Of a DNA stretch of 64,000 nt, positions 33,812 through 46,600 are shown in pieces. Numbering within the stretch: the stretch's first letter is position 1; each line of letters starts with the position of its first letter. A program made the translations under genes and the position numbers. Source of the stretch: Gonapodya prolifera JEL478. Its lineage: Eukaryota; Monoblepharomycota; Monoblepharidomycetes; Monoblepharidales; Gonapodyaceae. Below the pieces are notes generated by a model. The model made no database searches and was not told where the DNA came from. It saw nothing but the letters and a program-made list of their open reading frames with translations. Where the stretch lies: positions 62,001 through 126,000 of the forward strand of contig KQ965777.1 of the NCBI GenBank assembly GCA_001574975.1, given 5' to 3'.

Positions 33812-35843
33812 TCATCGACCCACTTCCTGCCTTTTTTGTTTGAATCGTTGCTGGAAAAACCTTTCGAGAGCATTTGCACACTTCACATATGGTGTGGAAG
33901 GTTCGTTATATTGTTTGCAATTGTCAAAGATCTTTTGGACGTCCTTAAGTAATATAGGGGAAGATAAACTGATGTGTCACGGCGCGAACAACAAGTGGCA
34001 CATACTCGTGCGTATTCTTCCATGGTTTCATAAGCACCCTCATCTACCTTGGTGCCCAATGTCCTGAGGTCCATGGGCTCTTTTATGATTTCGTAGTAGT
34101 CAGCAACTCCAGCCACCGGTTCGAGGAATGGCCACGCCTGGTTGTGCTTCTTCAAGTCATTTGTAAGCTGGGACATGGCGGCCCACAGTGGACCACGGGG
34201 AGCTGGCGGTTGTCGACGGGGCCTGCAATGAAATGTTCGTAAATTTCGAATATCATTGTCCCGCGTCTTCATTTCAAAACCTACATCGTCTCCATATCCA
34301 TGCTCCATCCTGCCTCTCGCACACCGGGAATGCTCATGGGATCAATCTCCATTACTTGTCCGGACTTAAAAATGGTGAGGCCAGGATAAACGATATGCGA
34401 ACGTGTTGTTTGCTTGATTTTATCAAGAACCGCCTATGGGATTTAGGAAAGGCGTCACATCAGGATCACCAAAATACAAGCGAGTAAGCAAATATTTATG
34501 CAATCGACATCCAGAAAGTTGTACTCACTTGCTTTTGGATATCCAGAATCTCAAACATCTTCAAATATTCGACTTTGTCCAGCATGGTGCACTGCATCAA
34601 GGTTCCACCCTCGTAATCTTTGATATAGCCGACCCATACGCTCCGATCAAGCGTGATCTCTGTGGTAAATCCTTGCTTTTTGAAGTATCCGATTGCGTAG
34701 TTGTCGGCATAAGTAAGGAAATGCACCATCCCTTGTGGTCTGACAAAGTCCTTCAAATGGGACATGAGTAGCGCTCCGTATCCCTACACGAACGACCATA
34801 TCAGTAATACAACATAAAAACCGCGGGCGGGACATACGAACTTTGACTTGCTCCGTAGACGATATTGCGCAGAATACAATTTCGGCAAACTTGCGTTGAA
34901 CGAACGGTCTGTACGTTATACCTCCAACAACTTTAAGCCCGTCTCTGACAATCGCCATTCCCACGTGATTTCTAGGGATGCCAACACAACGTATGTGCCC
35001 GGGAGAGTTGCATGAAAGAGGGCAAGTACAAGCATTGAGAACTTCGAATACTTCCACTTCCCACAAGAAATCGACAGCTCCATCGAGCTGGTCTCCGCGT
35101 ACACCCACCTGTCATACACTAGTCTGGCAATGTACTCTTTCGGCATCTTGGGCAATTGCTTTTGAAATATGTTCTTCAGTCCGGTGAGAATGATCATGGA
35201 GCGGCGGTCCCCGTCGTTGACTACGGTCTCAAACTTGATAATGCCTTTCTCCTCTTCTTCGCGCGCAACAGTGTGGCGTTTTGAGCGGGGAGGTCCCTGC
35301 GTAAGTTGTTCGATCAGGTTAACACACCGCAACGTTTCGCAACGTCAAATCTTGCGCCAGCGTCCATTGTGCCACACAAAACGCCAATATGTCCCTCATA
35401 CAATTAGAATATTTCCGCAGTATCCTAAGTATCCCATTCTCAAAATGCAGAGCTCCTCCTTGTACAGATGAGTATGCATGTCTGCACCTTTAACCCACCT
35501 CGTCCTTTGCTTCTTCATCTTCACCCTCCTCTTCACCCTCTTTATTTTCCTCTGTGTCGCCGTCCCCGTCGCCGTCCACCCCCTCGATGTCGCGGTCGCT
35601 CTGTCCATCTATCTGTAGTCCGTAACCATTTTGTGCATACTCTGGCGGGAGAGATCCAGGGAACGCATCAGGTAGTCCATTTTCAAAGCCTAGGGGACCG
35701 ATCCGGGTCCGCTTCAAGTTGGAAGTGTCGGGATTGGCAATGGTATCGTCCGTAGAGGCGAGTTTCCGCTTTGAGGGGACATTCATAGGAGGGAAGATGC
35801 CCTGAGCACTAGGAAATCCTGACATCTGATATGGAGCAGCCAT
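33812..35843 (-). CDS. GCN5: Histone acetyltransferase GCN5 (SAGA/ADA)
   Basis: About eight exons. An acidic N-terminal region of ~115 residues carries a basic patch ([10 protein letters not shown]). The GNAT domain follows: [71 protein letters not shown] (catalytic Glu and acetyl-CoA loop), [43 protein letters not shown] linker with [16 protein letters not shown] and IPGVREAGW leads to a C-terminal bromodomain ([64 protein letters not shown]). GCN5 acetylates H3 Lys residues in SAGA and ADA. The gene looks complete. It ends in KRQEVGR just before TGA at 33814-33812. Confidence 0.95.
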
Positions 35844-36012
35844 CAGCGTCGTGAGCTGGTGGGGACTCGTCGTTCTGTCTCTTCGACTTGTCCACCCTCT
35901 TCACGATCGAAAACACAATGCAACATTACAGTAACTCTATCGAAGGGGAAATCTCTTTCATGTAATGAGTGCAATATATTGAACACAGCTCGGACACCAA
36001 TTAATCTCCATC

Positions 36013-36521
36013 CTATTGAGTAGCAGTGATGTCGGAGTCACCAGCATCCATGATTGACAGAACACCAACTCGGAAGTATCGACCACACGCAGTGCCCAAG
36101 TCGATGTTGTCTTCAGAATAATAAATATATGAGGGTCGCGAAAAACATTGCAACAACTAGCAGAACTCACTTCCGCTGTAGTGGTGGACTCCGGTTTTGG
36201 ACAACATGGCATAGTACTCCAGCTCAGACTTCCGGAGGGGAGGGCAGTTTCCGGAGATGATGACGAGCTTCGCTGGAGGTGGTGCAACCGTCTTGAATTC
36301 TCCAACCCGTCGGGTCCCGTTTCCTTTTTCACTCACACTTTCCCTGCCTCAGGGTTTTGAGAGTCGATTTGTATCCAAGAGTGTACTTGCCACTCTTCAT
36401 CACCAGGGCGAGCCTGGAGTTGATGGACTGGATTGCATGGCTGTGAGATTTTCAAAGGCAATACAACTAACGTGCGAATGCTCACCTCTGCGCTCTTCTT
36501 CGACTTCGATTTTGCGGCCAT
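36013..36521 (-). CDS. RPL30: 60S ribosomal protein L30 (eL30)
   Basis: A short first exon [12 protein letters not shown] is followed by exons reading [77 protein letters not shown] and [16 protein letters not shown], ending ATQ. Length (~112 residues) and sequence are those of eL30 throughout. Three to four exons with short introns, the first just after the start, are common in fungal ribosomal protein genes. eL30 binds 28S rRNA kink-turns and in yeast represses splicing of its own transcript. That autoregulation cannot be judged here. Confidence 0.95.
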
Positions 36522-37183
36522 TTGCTTCAGTTTTTGTTGTTATGGGAGGAAGGAGGAGTGGGTGGGTGGAGGAGTGATTGTTTGGTGCAAGTGTTCCAAT
36601 CGGGCGGGATCGACGGGAGAAAGTGATGAGTCCAGATGCTCCCTTGTCAGACGCATGTCCAGTACTCCAGTCTCACCTAAGGGTCAGGGTTTCCGGTTGG
36701 ACTTTGAGATGGAGTGGAGTGGGTGGAGTGGGGGGATATGATCCCAGACACGTCGAGGAATGGGCCCACACAGCGTCCGCAGAGAGATACGAGTGAGTAG
36801 AGTGGCACAAGCGGAGCAACTGGAGCGGGAACACACACAGGTCGATGGATGGATGGGTCCGAGTCCAGGAGACTTAGGTTTCGATAGCCTAGTGCCACCG
36901 CAGCACAAACGGCGGATAAATTCAACATCAACATTGAAGGACAGACGCCCCGTTATATTTCTTGCGGGAGTATAAAAGGTAGGCTTTTGCTCCCGACGTT
37001 GGAACTGGGACGCATTGGCTGAAAGTTATGGGCGAATGAATGGTTTGAAACCGTCACGCAGACTGATTCGCTCAAATGTAAACGTAGTCTATTATAACAC
37101 AATGTTGCGATCGCTCAAGTAACAAGGAGGGGAAATTCTATCATGCTCAAGTCTTGGAGGCCAATTTTTCAGAGGCCAATTAT
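36522..37183. other. Intergenic region upstream of RPL30
   Basis: About 660 bases. It includes a TATA-like motif on the plus strand at ~36971-36978 (agtataaaagg) with no gene recognised downstream of it. The RPL30 promoter must lie toward 36.5-36.9 kb on the minus strand. An 85-codon minus-strand open frame (36677-36934) was seen but lacks support. Confidence 0.45.
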
Positions 37184-38326
37184 TCAAGTCTGGGGCGCCG
37201 CTTCCCCAGAACTCCACCTGTCGGTGAAGCTTTTCATCACCATGCGCAGCCTATCGACAACGGCCGTAGGAGAGTCCAGCGCTGGTCGAACGTCGACGAT
37301 GAAACTGGGGTTACCGTCCACCTCGTCAGGGCCCGAGTAGTAGTCAATGACATAACGAACAGGTTTGCCGCAGCGGTCTACCGTCCAGTCGTGCCGGTCG
37401 AATGGAGGAGGGGTTCTGTACGAGACGGTGGAAGAGTAACGGGTTGAGATGAACAATTACTTCATGACATTGCGGGATGAAGACCCACCCGAGGAGAGTC
37501 GTGTAAAGGCGAGCTTTGGGGCTTAGTTCTGAAGGCCTGCCCTGGAATCGAAGCAGTGTTGGGGCACCACAAGCCCTGATGGAAAACATGAGCACGATCC
37601 TTCTCCGTTTCAACTTGACACAAAGACTCACGTCTGATGCATTCGTTCCCATCTCAAAATCTCATGCCAGCACGCTTCGTTAAGAAAATTGTGGATCTGA
37701 ACCATAACGGGAATCTCCTCTTCTGGTGTTTCCCAACCCTTCCGTTTCAGAGCGTTGTAAAACTGTTGGGGAGAAGGATACACCCAAGTTGTGTCCGTTT
37801 TCGCACCATAGGACTTCTCATCCATGTCAGTGGATTCTGATTTGGGAATAGTGGAAAAGGTGCGCTCAGTGGGAAGTACGACTCGTTGTTCAGGGTGTGG
37901 GGACTGTGACAGCTCTGGCATCATGTTACGAGGGTTTATGCGCTCCTTCGTAGATTCCGCTTCCTGTTTCCGCAAATAATCCTGCTGATGTTTGTAAAAC
38001 GGGTGGTCTGGTGGTAACGATCCCATTTTAGTGTGGTCTACAGGGCATTGCGCGGAAGTTTCATCTCGCCCGGCGGAGCTCGACGACTGGACAGAGGCAG
38101 CAGGCGCGGTGGCAGCAGTGCTAGCCTTGACCTTTGCCAAGTGTTCCTGCTGGTGTTTGTAGAAGAGGTGATCTGGGGAGAGCTCTCCTATCTTCGTATG
38201 GTCCACCGGGCATTTCGCAGAATCGGAGGCGACATTCGTAGGAGGGGGAGTGGCTGGAGTCGATTGAGACACCTCGGATGGAGAAGAGGGCCAGGCGGAC
38301 CAGGCAGACGGCCACCAGGACGACAT
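37184..38326 (-). CDS. CYC3: Holocytochrome c synthase (cytochrome c heme lyase)
   Basis: Three or so exons on the minus strand. The first encodes two copies of a heme-binding CPV module: [17 protein letters not shown] with FYKHQQEHL, and [17 protein letters not shown] with [10 protein letters not shown] linker follows, then family blocks [87 protein letters not shown] and [12 protein letters not shown], ending SSGEAAPQT. The protein attaches heme to the CXXCH of cytochrome c in the mitochondrial intermembrane space. The conserved His in NDHDW-type text reads DRHDW here. The gene looks complete and shares an 81-base divergent spacer with RRP43. Confidence 0.94.
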
Positions 38327-38407
38327 TGTTCGATGTAAAGAAAATTTGTGAGGATCGTGTCACATCGGACCAAAGCAAATATATCTTCGCCGAAATTTTC
38401 TTTCACA

Positions 38408-39616
38408 ATGAATCACGAAACTCCCAGAGATGAAGCTGCATCCGCGCCGTCGAGATTTGCCCTCGACGCTCCGACCTTTGCCCGACTCCATCCGGCCGAG
38501 TACTTGCGAAGATTCCTCGCTAAGAACGTGCGGCCAGATGGTAGACCGTACGCGCCAGCTTTGCGAACGGCAAAGTTTCGAAAAACGATGGTGAATGTTG
38601 GTAAGCTTATCAGCCATATCACCCCCTCTTCGCAGAATCCATGAACGTCATTCTTCATGCCAGGCTCCATCTCGACTTCAGAGGGTTCCGCTACAGTGCG
38701 CCTTGGGAAAACGACCGTACTTTGTGGAATAAAGGCTGAAGTGGCAGCACCGCCAATAGACAGCCCGGATAACGGCTACCTGGGTGGGTGCGTTCATGCA
38801 ATGTTTCTCTGAGAGCTCAAAAAAGGTCTTAACATCCTCTCATCTAAATTTTTTCATGGGGCAAATACAGTTCCGAATGTGGAACTTCCTCCCATGAGCT
38901 CTCCCAATTTCCGCCCCGGTGCTCCTTCTGAACTTGCCCAAACTCTGAGCTGGCGTTTGGAACAACTTTTCAGAAAGTGAGAAAACAGAAAGAAATGCCT
39001 TGCAGATTTGCTACAAATGACCTCTTTTGCGTCAGTTGCCCAACCATCCTCGATTTGAAGCAACTCAGCATTGAGGAGGGAGCCGCAGCGTGGGTTCTGT
39101 ACGCCGACATTGTGTGTTTGAACTACGATGGGAACGTGTTCGATGCGACTGTTATCGCCATTATGGCAGCTTTAAAGGATGGTGTGTCCTGAACCCTACG
39201 GCGTTCTCTACTCTCGTGTGTTCAATTTCTTGTTTAAAGTGAGGCTACCGAAGGCCACCTATCGTGAGGAAGAAGGGGCTGTTACTATCCCAGACCTGTC
39301 GGAGCGACCGGTTCGTCTACAAGTTGGCCCAGTTCCTGTCGCTACGACAATTGGCGTTTTCGAGAGGTGAGAATTGTTTTTTCGTACCCCCAATTACCCC
39401 CCTCTTCTTCCAACTTTGTGTAGTCAATACTTTCTCGTTGACCCAACTGAAATGGAAACGTCACTGTGCTCTGCTACCTTAACACTAATAACCGATGAAG
39501 GAGGGAGATTGCTGGGACTTCATAAGAGCGGGGGTTTTGCACTCAACCAAGAGCAAATGGCAGAAAGTGTCGAAACAGCGATAGCTCGAGGTATAGAAAT
39601 ACGAAACCAGATATGA
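38408..39616 (+). CDS. RRP43: Exosome complex subunit RRP43 (EXOSC8, RNase PH-like)
   Basis: Five to six exons. The N-terminal region [20 protein letters not shown] is followed by [128 protein letters not shown] and the C-terminus [16 protein letters not shown]. These fit the Rrp43/EXOSC8 branch of the RNase PH fold; the residues that bind phosphate in active RNase PH are not preserved, as expected for eukaryotic exosome ring subunits. It acts in the nucleus and cytoplasm in 3'-5' RNA decay and processing. Its start is 81 bases from CYC3, and its stop is only 57 bases before the next gene. Confidence 0.92.
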
Positions 39617-39673
39617 TTTTGTGCCGTAATTTGAACCAACCAAACCCACCTTGCTGGCCCACCCTTTTCCTCG

Positions 39674-42600
39674 ATGCTTCGAGTTCAAACGCAGCCTTCG
39701 TCGACGAAATCTCCCGATACAACTAGCACAAACCCGCTATCAACTGGCGTTTGCCCTCCCACTCCACCATACGAGCCACTCGACGAAGCTCAACTGGACT
39801 CTGTTTCCTCGTCACAGAGGCGGCAAGCCGGCTTATTTTTGCACTTCAAGGACGCCAATGAGCCGACGAGCAGCGATTTTATAGCAGAGAGCTTGCAGCA
39901 ACCATCGAATATGGAGTTTGACCAAGCAGCTGCAGAAGATGAAGACGAGACGCACTCTTGGGAGGACGAGGTATTCGAGGAGGAACAAGGGGTGCTTAGC
40001 GCCTCTGAAGCGATTGCGGAACTGGAGGTTATCGATAAGCGGGCTCGGCAGGAGCTTGAGCTAATGGAAAGGGAACAGGATGTCACCGCAATGTCTGGAA
40101 CTCTGCCTAATTCAGGGGAGCTTGGAGACGAGCTGTTTGACAATGCACCAAACTTCTCAACCCTGACACTTGGAGCTTTCGAGGGTATGGTGGGGCCCGT
40201 TCCAGGGTCGACGTTGACCTTGGAGGAGCCGAACCTGATACCTCCGTCAGAACGGTCTCCAATTCTTCCAGACCCGCTGATAGTCCGCAAGATTACTTCG
40301 GGTGACATTGCGTTCGATGTGGCCGTTGGACGAGACCTGCGGCATAACCCGCATTTGTTGATTGAGACCGATAACACTCTTGGGGTGACAACTTCTGTGA
40401 GCATCTGTCCAAGTTGATTGTTTCCCTTCAGCTCCGTTTTCAAACACAAATTTTAGTTGTTGCCGGGTGTTGTCGGAGCGGCGTCCCATACGTGCTCCAA
40501 AACGTCCAGTGTCCCACTGGAAGCCACCACCCCGTTTCCCTTGGACGACAAATCCCAACCTACACTTCGGGAGACAAATCCTCAATGCAACGTATCACCC
40601 GTGGCCTCCAGCATTCCGGTGCCTTCGCCAAGTCTGGGTGCTCCTCGCCAACCTCCCATTCGAAAGCCACCGGTTTCGGGAAGCCCGGAGAACCGCAACG
40701 GAGAATCAACAGCACATTTGCCAATTTCTGGTCTTGCGGTGATGCGAAAGACCCTTCCATCCACTGCCATTTCTTTCAACCTTCCAAAGCCACCTGCTCC
40801 CATCGGACATTCACCTCCGAGCCCTGTCAGCACTGGCACCTCACCTGGTGGCAGCTCAGAGCTTTCAACATCACCTGGTAATCGGCTTCCTCGTCATCCC
40901 CGTCTCACATCCTTTTCCGTTTCGTATGCTGCTGCAACACAGCAAGGATATCGTCGAATGAACGGAAATGTTCGCAAGCCCCTCCACGATCAAATGGAAG
41001 ACGTTCACTGGCCGTGTCCACCAGCGGCACCAGGAAGTTGCCTCTTGGGTGGCGGAGCGACCGGAACACCGTCCTCCGCTTCACCCGAACCAAGCACGAG
41101 GCTCAGTGCTCGGACACACCGTTATGGCCCTATTATGCATCCCATTTCGAATTTTCCCATACACATTTACATTCTTGCTGACGGACACGGAGGTGTTCAA
41201 GCGCCTCGATACTTCGTCAGGCGACTGGCCGAACTTGCGAGTTCCACAATCACGTCCAAAGATTGGGAATTCGACCTTCCTGATCAACGGACAGAGTTCG
41301 CAGAGGTAATACGGAAGATTTTTGGTGAACTGGACCATGACTATTGCGAAGCGAAGAAACAGGAGTACAGGACATGGCAGAGCGGTGGTCCATCCTCGGC
41401 CGAATCCCTATCATCCAAATCAGTCTCTGCATCCGCTTCTGGAGCTGCTGGCACAACTCCAACCATACCAACAACGCAACCACACACCACTCCCCTCACT
41501 TCCGCACAAAATGGATCTGGTGGCACCACGACACCGCGGAAGAAGCCTGTAGATGATGGTTGTACTCTGGTTTTGAATGTTCTCTACAACGGCTACTTGG
41601 TCAACTGTAATGTAAGTCTCTCTCTGCAAATAGCTTGAGCGTTAGACTTCAATTGTGGTTTCAGGTCGGAGACTCGCGAACAGTACTGGGTCGTCGCCCC
41701 ACTGCCGCCAATTCGACTGAACATGCTCGCTTCCATTCAGAGTGGTCAGTTTGTTTTGCTTCAGTCGACCACAGCCCAGCCCACCCGGAAAAGGCGCTAC
41801 ATATACATAAGAATGGCGGGCTCTTTATCAACGATAATGGCACACGACGGCACGTAAAAATCGATGAGAGGAGAAAGAAGCCGTACGCAGATCTTGTGGG
41901 AGCTCGTATTTTGCGCCCATTGGACGATAACATCAAGGTGTGTTGCTGCGTCGATTAATATCTCTCCATTCAACAATCTCAGTCGTTCTTTGTTGAGGCT
42001 GTTGGAGTGTCTCATTTGCGCACACTCAACTTGGCGTCCACAATGGGCGACCTGTTATATAAAATCCATCCCCCAATTCTCTCGTCTGTGCCGGACGTGT
42101 CCTTCATTCGGCTGACGCCTGGCTATGACTATGTACTTACGATAGGCACTGACGGAGTTTGGGACCACCTTCGCATGATCAACTCGCCGGAAGGACAAAA
42201 TAGAGCCGTCGTTTCATTCGTTGGCCGTGAGTGGGACTCGTGGCTCAGGCAAGGAGGAAGCAAAGAACTGGAGCGGGAGGAGCGGAAATACACTGAACCC
42301 GAATCTCAAAGCGCCAACGGAGGTAGCAGCTTCAAGGATTCCGCCTCTGAGCAATCTTTGAATTCTGACGCCGAGCATGTCCGTTGCACCGTTGACGTTC
42401 CCTCAGATACCGAATCTGATACAACCGTCAGTGAATTGCAAAGAGAAGAAAGTCCTGGAAGCGCCAAAGGGAAGTCAGTTGCTCAAAGTAATGACGCAGA
42501 CACTTCAGACGACGAAAATAGCACCATCGATGCAAACGGCCTCCATGTACATGGACGGGGCGCCGGCAAGCGTGGTCTTGAGCTCATCGCGAAGATGCTA

Positions 42601-42760
42601 ACGGACAGAGAACATACACCGGAAATGTTCTTTCCGGGTTTTGTGGTATGTCCTGCACTGTTTTGCCGGTATTTTCTTCATGGTCACTGATCGTCACTTC
42701 CATTAGCGCGTCGACGACGTTACCATGTTTCTTGTTGTCATTGTTGACAAATCAACATAG
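39674..42760 (+). CDS. PP2C-family protein phosphatase with long N-terminal region
   Basis: About six exons. The N-terminal ~380 residues are acidic, Ser/Pro-rich and disordered (runs of E/D such as AAAEDEDETHSWEDEVFEEE). The PP2C domain begins with RRMNGNVRKP and GPIMHP. It carries the metal-binding motif LADGHGGVQAPRYF, LNVLYNGYLVNCNVGDSRTV, SVDHSPAHPEK, GVSHLRTLNLASTMGD, YDYVLTIGTDGVWDHL, and a last exon RVDDVTMFLVVIVDKST matching the DNxT-type final motif (DDVT). The first Asp motif, the DG pair and the GTDGVWD motif are present, so Mn/Mg-dependent Ser/Thr phosphatase activity is plausible. There is a 130-residue acidic/Ser insertion before the final motif. It does not match a named subfamily I can recall. 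Substrate and location are unknown. Confidence 0.8.
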
Positions 42761-43613
42761 TACATGTATCATATTGCATATGAATTCGTAATTGCAAAGT
42801 TTGGTTCACACGAGAACCCGTTACTGCAAGGCCCTGCGGATGTTCGTCAATTGAGTTGGTTCGCTGAAATTTTACCGACGGTGGCTCGGATAAATAATTT
42901 GAATTGAGAGAGCTCCTCCAAACCCCAGGATGGTTTGTAAGAAGTGTGAAGTGAAGCTGCGGGCCCTGTCTCATGTGAGCTGGTGGCTTGCGTAGACAGA
43001 TTGTCGATGAACGCTGATTCATGAACTATGTCAAGCCTGAACCTTGGAGAGACGGGTCTCGATCCACACAAGCCGGTTCTAGTGGCAGGAAAACGGGCGA
43101 AAATAAACTTCTTTCCAAGGGGAATAAGAAGAAGTTTGCACCGTATGAGCGGACATGCAAAAGCTGTAAAGTGGGTGATTGAAGCATTGAGATTCATTCC
43201 CACCTCACCACCACTTATATCATGCTCGGCCTTCAAGTCGTAAGACGTCATACATGCTTTGGTACACCGTCGATGTACTTACATCGTCCTGTCCATCACA
43301 CTCCACCACCAACTTAAAACAATTCCACATCCACCTTGCAGACGAGTGCACCAGGAAGGCGCCAACTATTGCCAAGGGTAGGCTCAGAATTCCATGTATT
43401 CAGCAATGATCCGTCCGCTTCCTGCCTTACATAACTCTTCCGCACCCATTGTCCTGCAGCTGTGCATACAAAACTGGAATATGTGCCATGTGAGTGATAT
43501 CTCAAGAGTCGCACGTTGAACGACCCTCTTCCCTAACACGCATCTTGCAGGTGTGGAGTGAAGATTCTAGACACGACCAATTACAGACAGAGCAACGTAT
43601 AATTCAAAAAGAG
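42761..43613. other. Convergent intergenic region (PP2C and rotatin 3' ends)
   Basis: About 850 bases between two genes whose 3' ends face each other. Open frames such as 42847-43251 (minus) were examined and show no motif or splice continuity with either neighbour. Nothing else was seen. Confidence 0.5.
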
Positions 43614-46600
43614 TTAATGCAATAGTAGGTTGATTGCGTGGATAGACTTAAACGCCTCAAGTACGTGAAATTGGATTGAACCTTCTTCTGGCAGTCGTTC
43701 CATCGCAGAGGGGTCACTGTGTATGACAGAATACAGATTGTGAATCGACGGGTATTCTGGAGTTTGAAGAGTGGTGGGATGGGATATTCGCACAACCAAC
43801 ACTCAACTCATGAAGACACACACCTTGCTTTAAGCGGTTATTGACACTTGATAAGGTTCTCTCCACATCAACCTTTCTGTACATGACTTTCGTCTTTGGC
43901 ACAGAATATAGCAGTTTGTTTGTCATGATTGAATTCAAGGGAGATTTTATTGAATCTTACCTTTTGGTGGTTGATGAGCAAAGTCCATAGCAATGAGAGA
44001 GCAAGAGAAAGGGTTTTCGGTGTCTTGGGATCGAGGATAGCGATTATCCTTGAGAGGACTCCATCTGCATTATGTTAAGGTGTTGGCGAAAGGTTCGTCT
44101 AAACTCTTTATCGTGCTCACCTGAAAGGAAGAAGACACTACTCTCCTTCTCCGAGCCCAAGTTGAACAAGATAAGTAGTGACTGGAACCGGAGGCTTAAA
44201 GAATTCATGTCCAGAACATCGATTAGCCCCATAAGGAAGCCTGGATCATTTGGATGTTCACTTGCGACCCGGTACCGACACCTCGCATGCAAGAAATATT
44301 TCACCTTCAGTTTTCAAAATTTGTCCTGGAACATTCTTCCCCAAGGTGAGACCATAAAATACAGGAAGCAGTGCGTCCAGCCCGGGAAGGTCTTTACTCC
44401 GGACCAATGTGGTCATCACTTTCGTCATGTCAGTGAAAATGGATGTCTTGACAGAAAAATCATTCAACGACACGAAATCCCATGCGAAAAGATCGCCAAA
44501 ACAAACCTTGAGAACAACAGTGCGCGATTCACTACTGGACACCAAGATCCTCAAAATCTCAGCACACGCAGCGAAAAGGTCTCCTGGTCCCCGAGAACTG
44601 TTGACGAAAAGTTTCGAGATCCCTTGTAATAATGATTGCGACCCCTCAAAAGAAACGTCGGCCAGAGCACGCTTCGCAGTCGGGCAGTTGGCAACGAGGT
44701 TCCGCACACATGCAAGAACTTCGAGTTTCACAAAGTCCGGAATATTACGACATTGTAGATAGGTTCCACAGAGACGGGGAACACCAACTTGGACTGAAAT
44801 CAACTGTGGAGATGAAGAACCTATCCGCCCTTGAAGAAGACAAAGGAATTGCTTGATTTGGACTCTCACCTTGACATCAGCACCGCCCGCCAACAAGTGC
44901 CGAAGAAGGGAAAACGCTCCTCCCATAATGTTCCATCGGTGAGTGGGATCGACAGGTGTCTAAGGGAGAGGTAATCAATGTGCTGCCCATCAAGTGCATT
45001 TGCAACAGAAAGAAATACCTCGCGGAATTCTCTAAAGAGCTTGTCCAAAATCACAGGAACGAAATCCTCTGTGAACGAAACGTTATAAATTTAGACATGT
45101 TGAGGTGGAAGCAACTCAGAACGGATGTGGGGCAATATCTCACGGGCAATTGCAACATCTTTGGCGAAACCACATTTTCCAAACAAGCACTGCAAAGAAA
45201 CCTGTAGCGACTCTTCAAACGCTGAATCGCGTCTTTGCTCCCCTCGCTGCCTTTCGTACATCATAATCAATGATCGACACAGCTCTCTTCCTCTTGAGTT
45301 GGTCTTGGTGTCCTTTGTCTCCTCTCCAACCGTGGCTTCTTGTAAAATCTCCTCAAGGCCGAGGTCTATCGCCTCTCCAAAATGAACAGATAATAGGCGG
45401 GATATGAATATAATCGCAGATCGAGCTGCTGAATGATGCGAGGAGGAAAGTCCTACCATCGAAAGTGACACAATGAACGATTGTACCAGCAAGTCTCTTT
45501 GAAAAACTTGAGTTCTGGATCGCTCATTAGCAAGCCGGAGAAAGTCTGCCAAGAGACATGCCAAGACTTCGCAACAGAGGCCAAGGATCTGTACCCGTCG
45601 GGGCTCCGTTGCATCTTGATGAGTTCCACACAGCACTCGCATGATTGTGGGGAATATATCACTTGTCGACAATACAACTCTTTTGACGGACTCGCTTCCA
45701 TGTATGAGCATCCAAATCGTTTGAAGAGTTGTAATCTTTATCAAATCGAAGTCTCTCTTGTAAATAGTTTCATGCTGGCGAGCCACAAAGTTCTGGAACG
45801 CCTTCAAATCTGGGGATTGTGGGTTCACATAATGTTTCCATTCGTCATCCAGGTTTCGCGGAAGCTCGCGCCAAATGGATAGGTCGCATAGTAAGTTACG
45901 CACAAACTCCGGTGCAACAATGCTGAGATTAAGCAACATTTCCATCATCGCCAGTCGATACTCTGGCTGCGCAACGTCATCCGCAAGAACTTCCCTAAGC
46001 CTATCGAAGAATCCGCATGCCTCAAAAATACCAAGCAATTCCTTAACAGGATTGTACGGAGAGTTAACGTTTGATTCCACAACTCCGTTCGCAGAATCTT
46101 GTACTCGCAAGAGGAATCGAGTATCGTCGAGATTATGATCTCGACAAAACGTTATCAGGAAGTTATTTATGGTCAAGAGGGCTTCTTTTCTGACCCCCTC
46201 CGATCGCTCCCAGTCAAGAACGTAAGAGAAAGCCATGTCTAGGAACTGCGGGATCTTGACACAAAGATACTGGTAGCTGCCCTTTATCAAGATCAAATTG
46301 CCGAGAATTCCAAGAGCAATCTTCTGAATTTGTCTCTCATCGTCATTCAACAAGAGGGAAAGCCAATCAAGATCGTTCTGGAAAAGCCAATGATCACCCC
46401 AGTGCCACGACTTTTGCACGTTTGCATCCAGGATTATGCTTCTCGAGATGTTCCGCAATCCTAACGCAACAACCCGATACACACTACGATCCTTGTAAGT
46501 GAAGTCGCTACCGTTCGTCCCTTTCGAGTAAAGTTGTTGCAACAATCCCAGAATCTGGACAAACAATCGTACAACGGACACAACCACCTCGCCATTTATA

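Noticed and set aside
36677-36934. Minus-strand frame with a signal-peptide-like start (MLMLNLSAVCAAVALGY)
   Set aside because: Only 85 codons, no domain, lies in the RPL30 promoter region.
42847-43251. Minus-strand frame of 134 codons between PP2C and rotatin
   Set aside because: No motif; the rotatin C-terminus already ends at 43614 with the expected conserved block.
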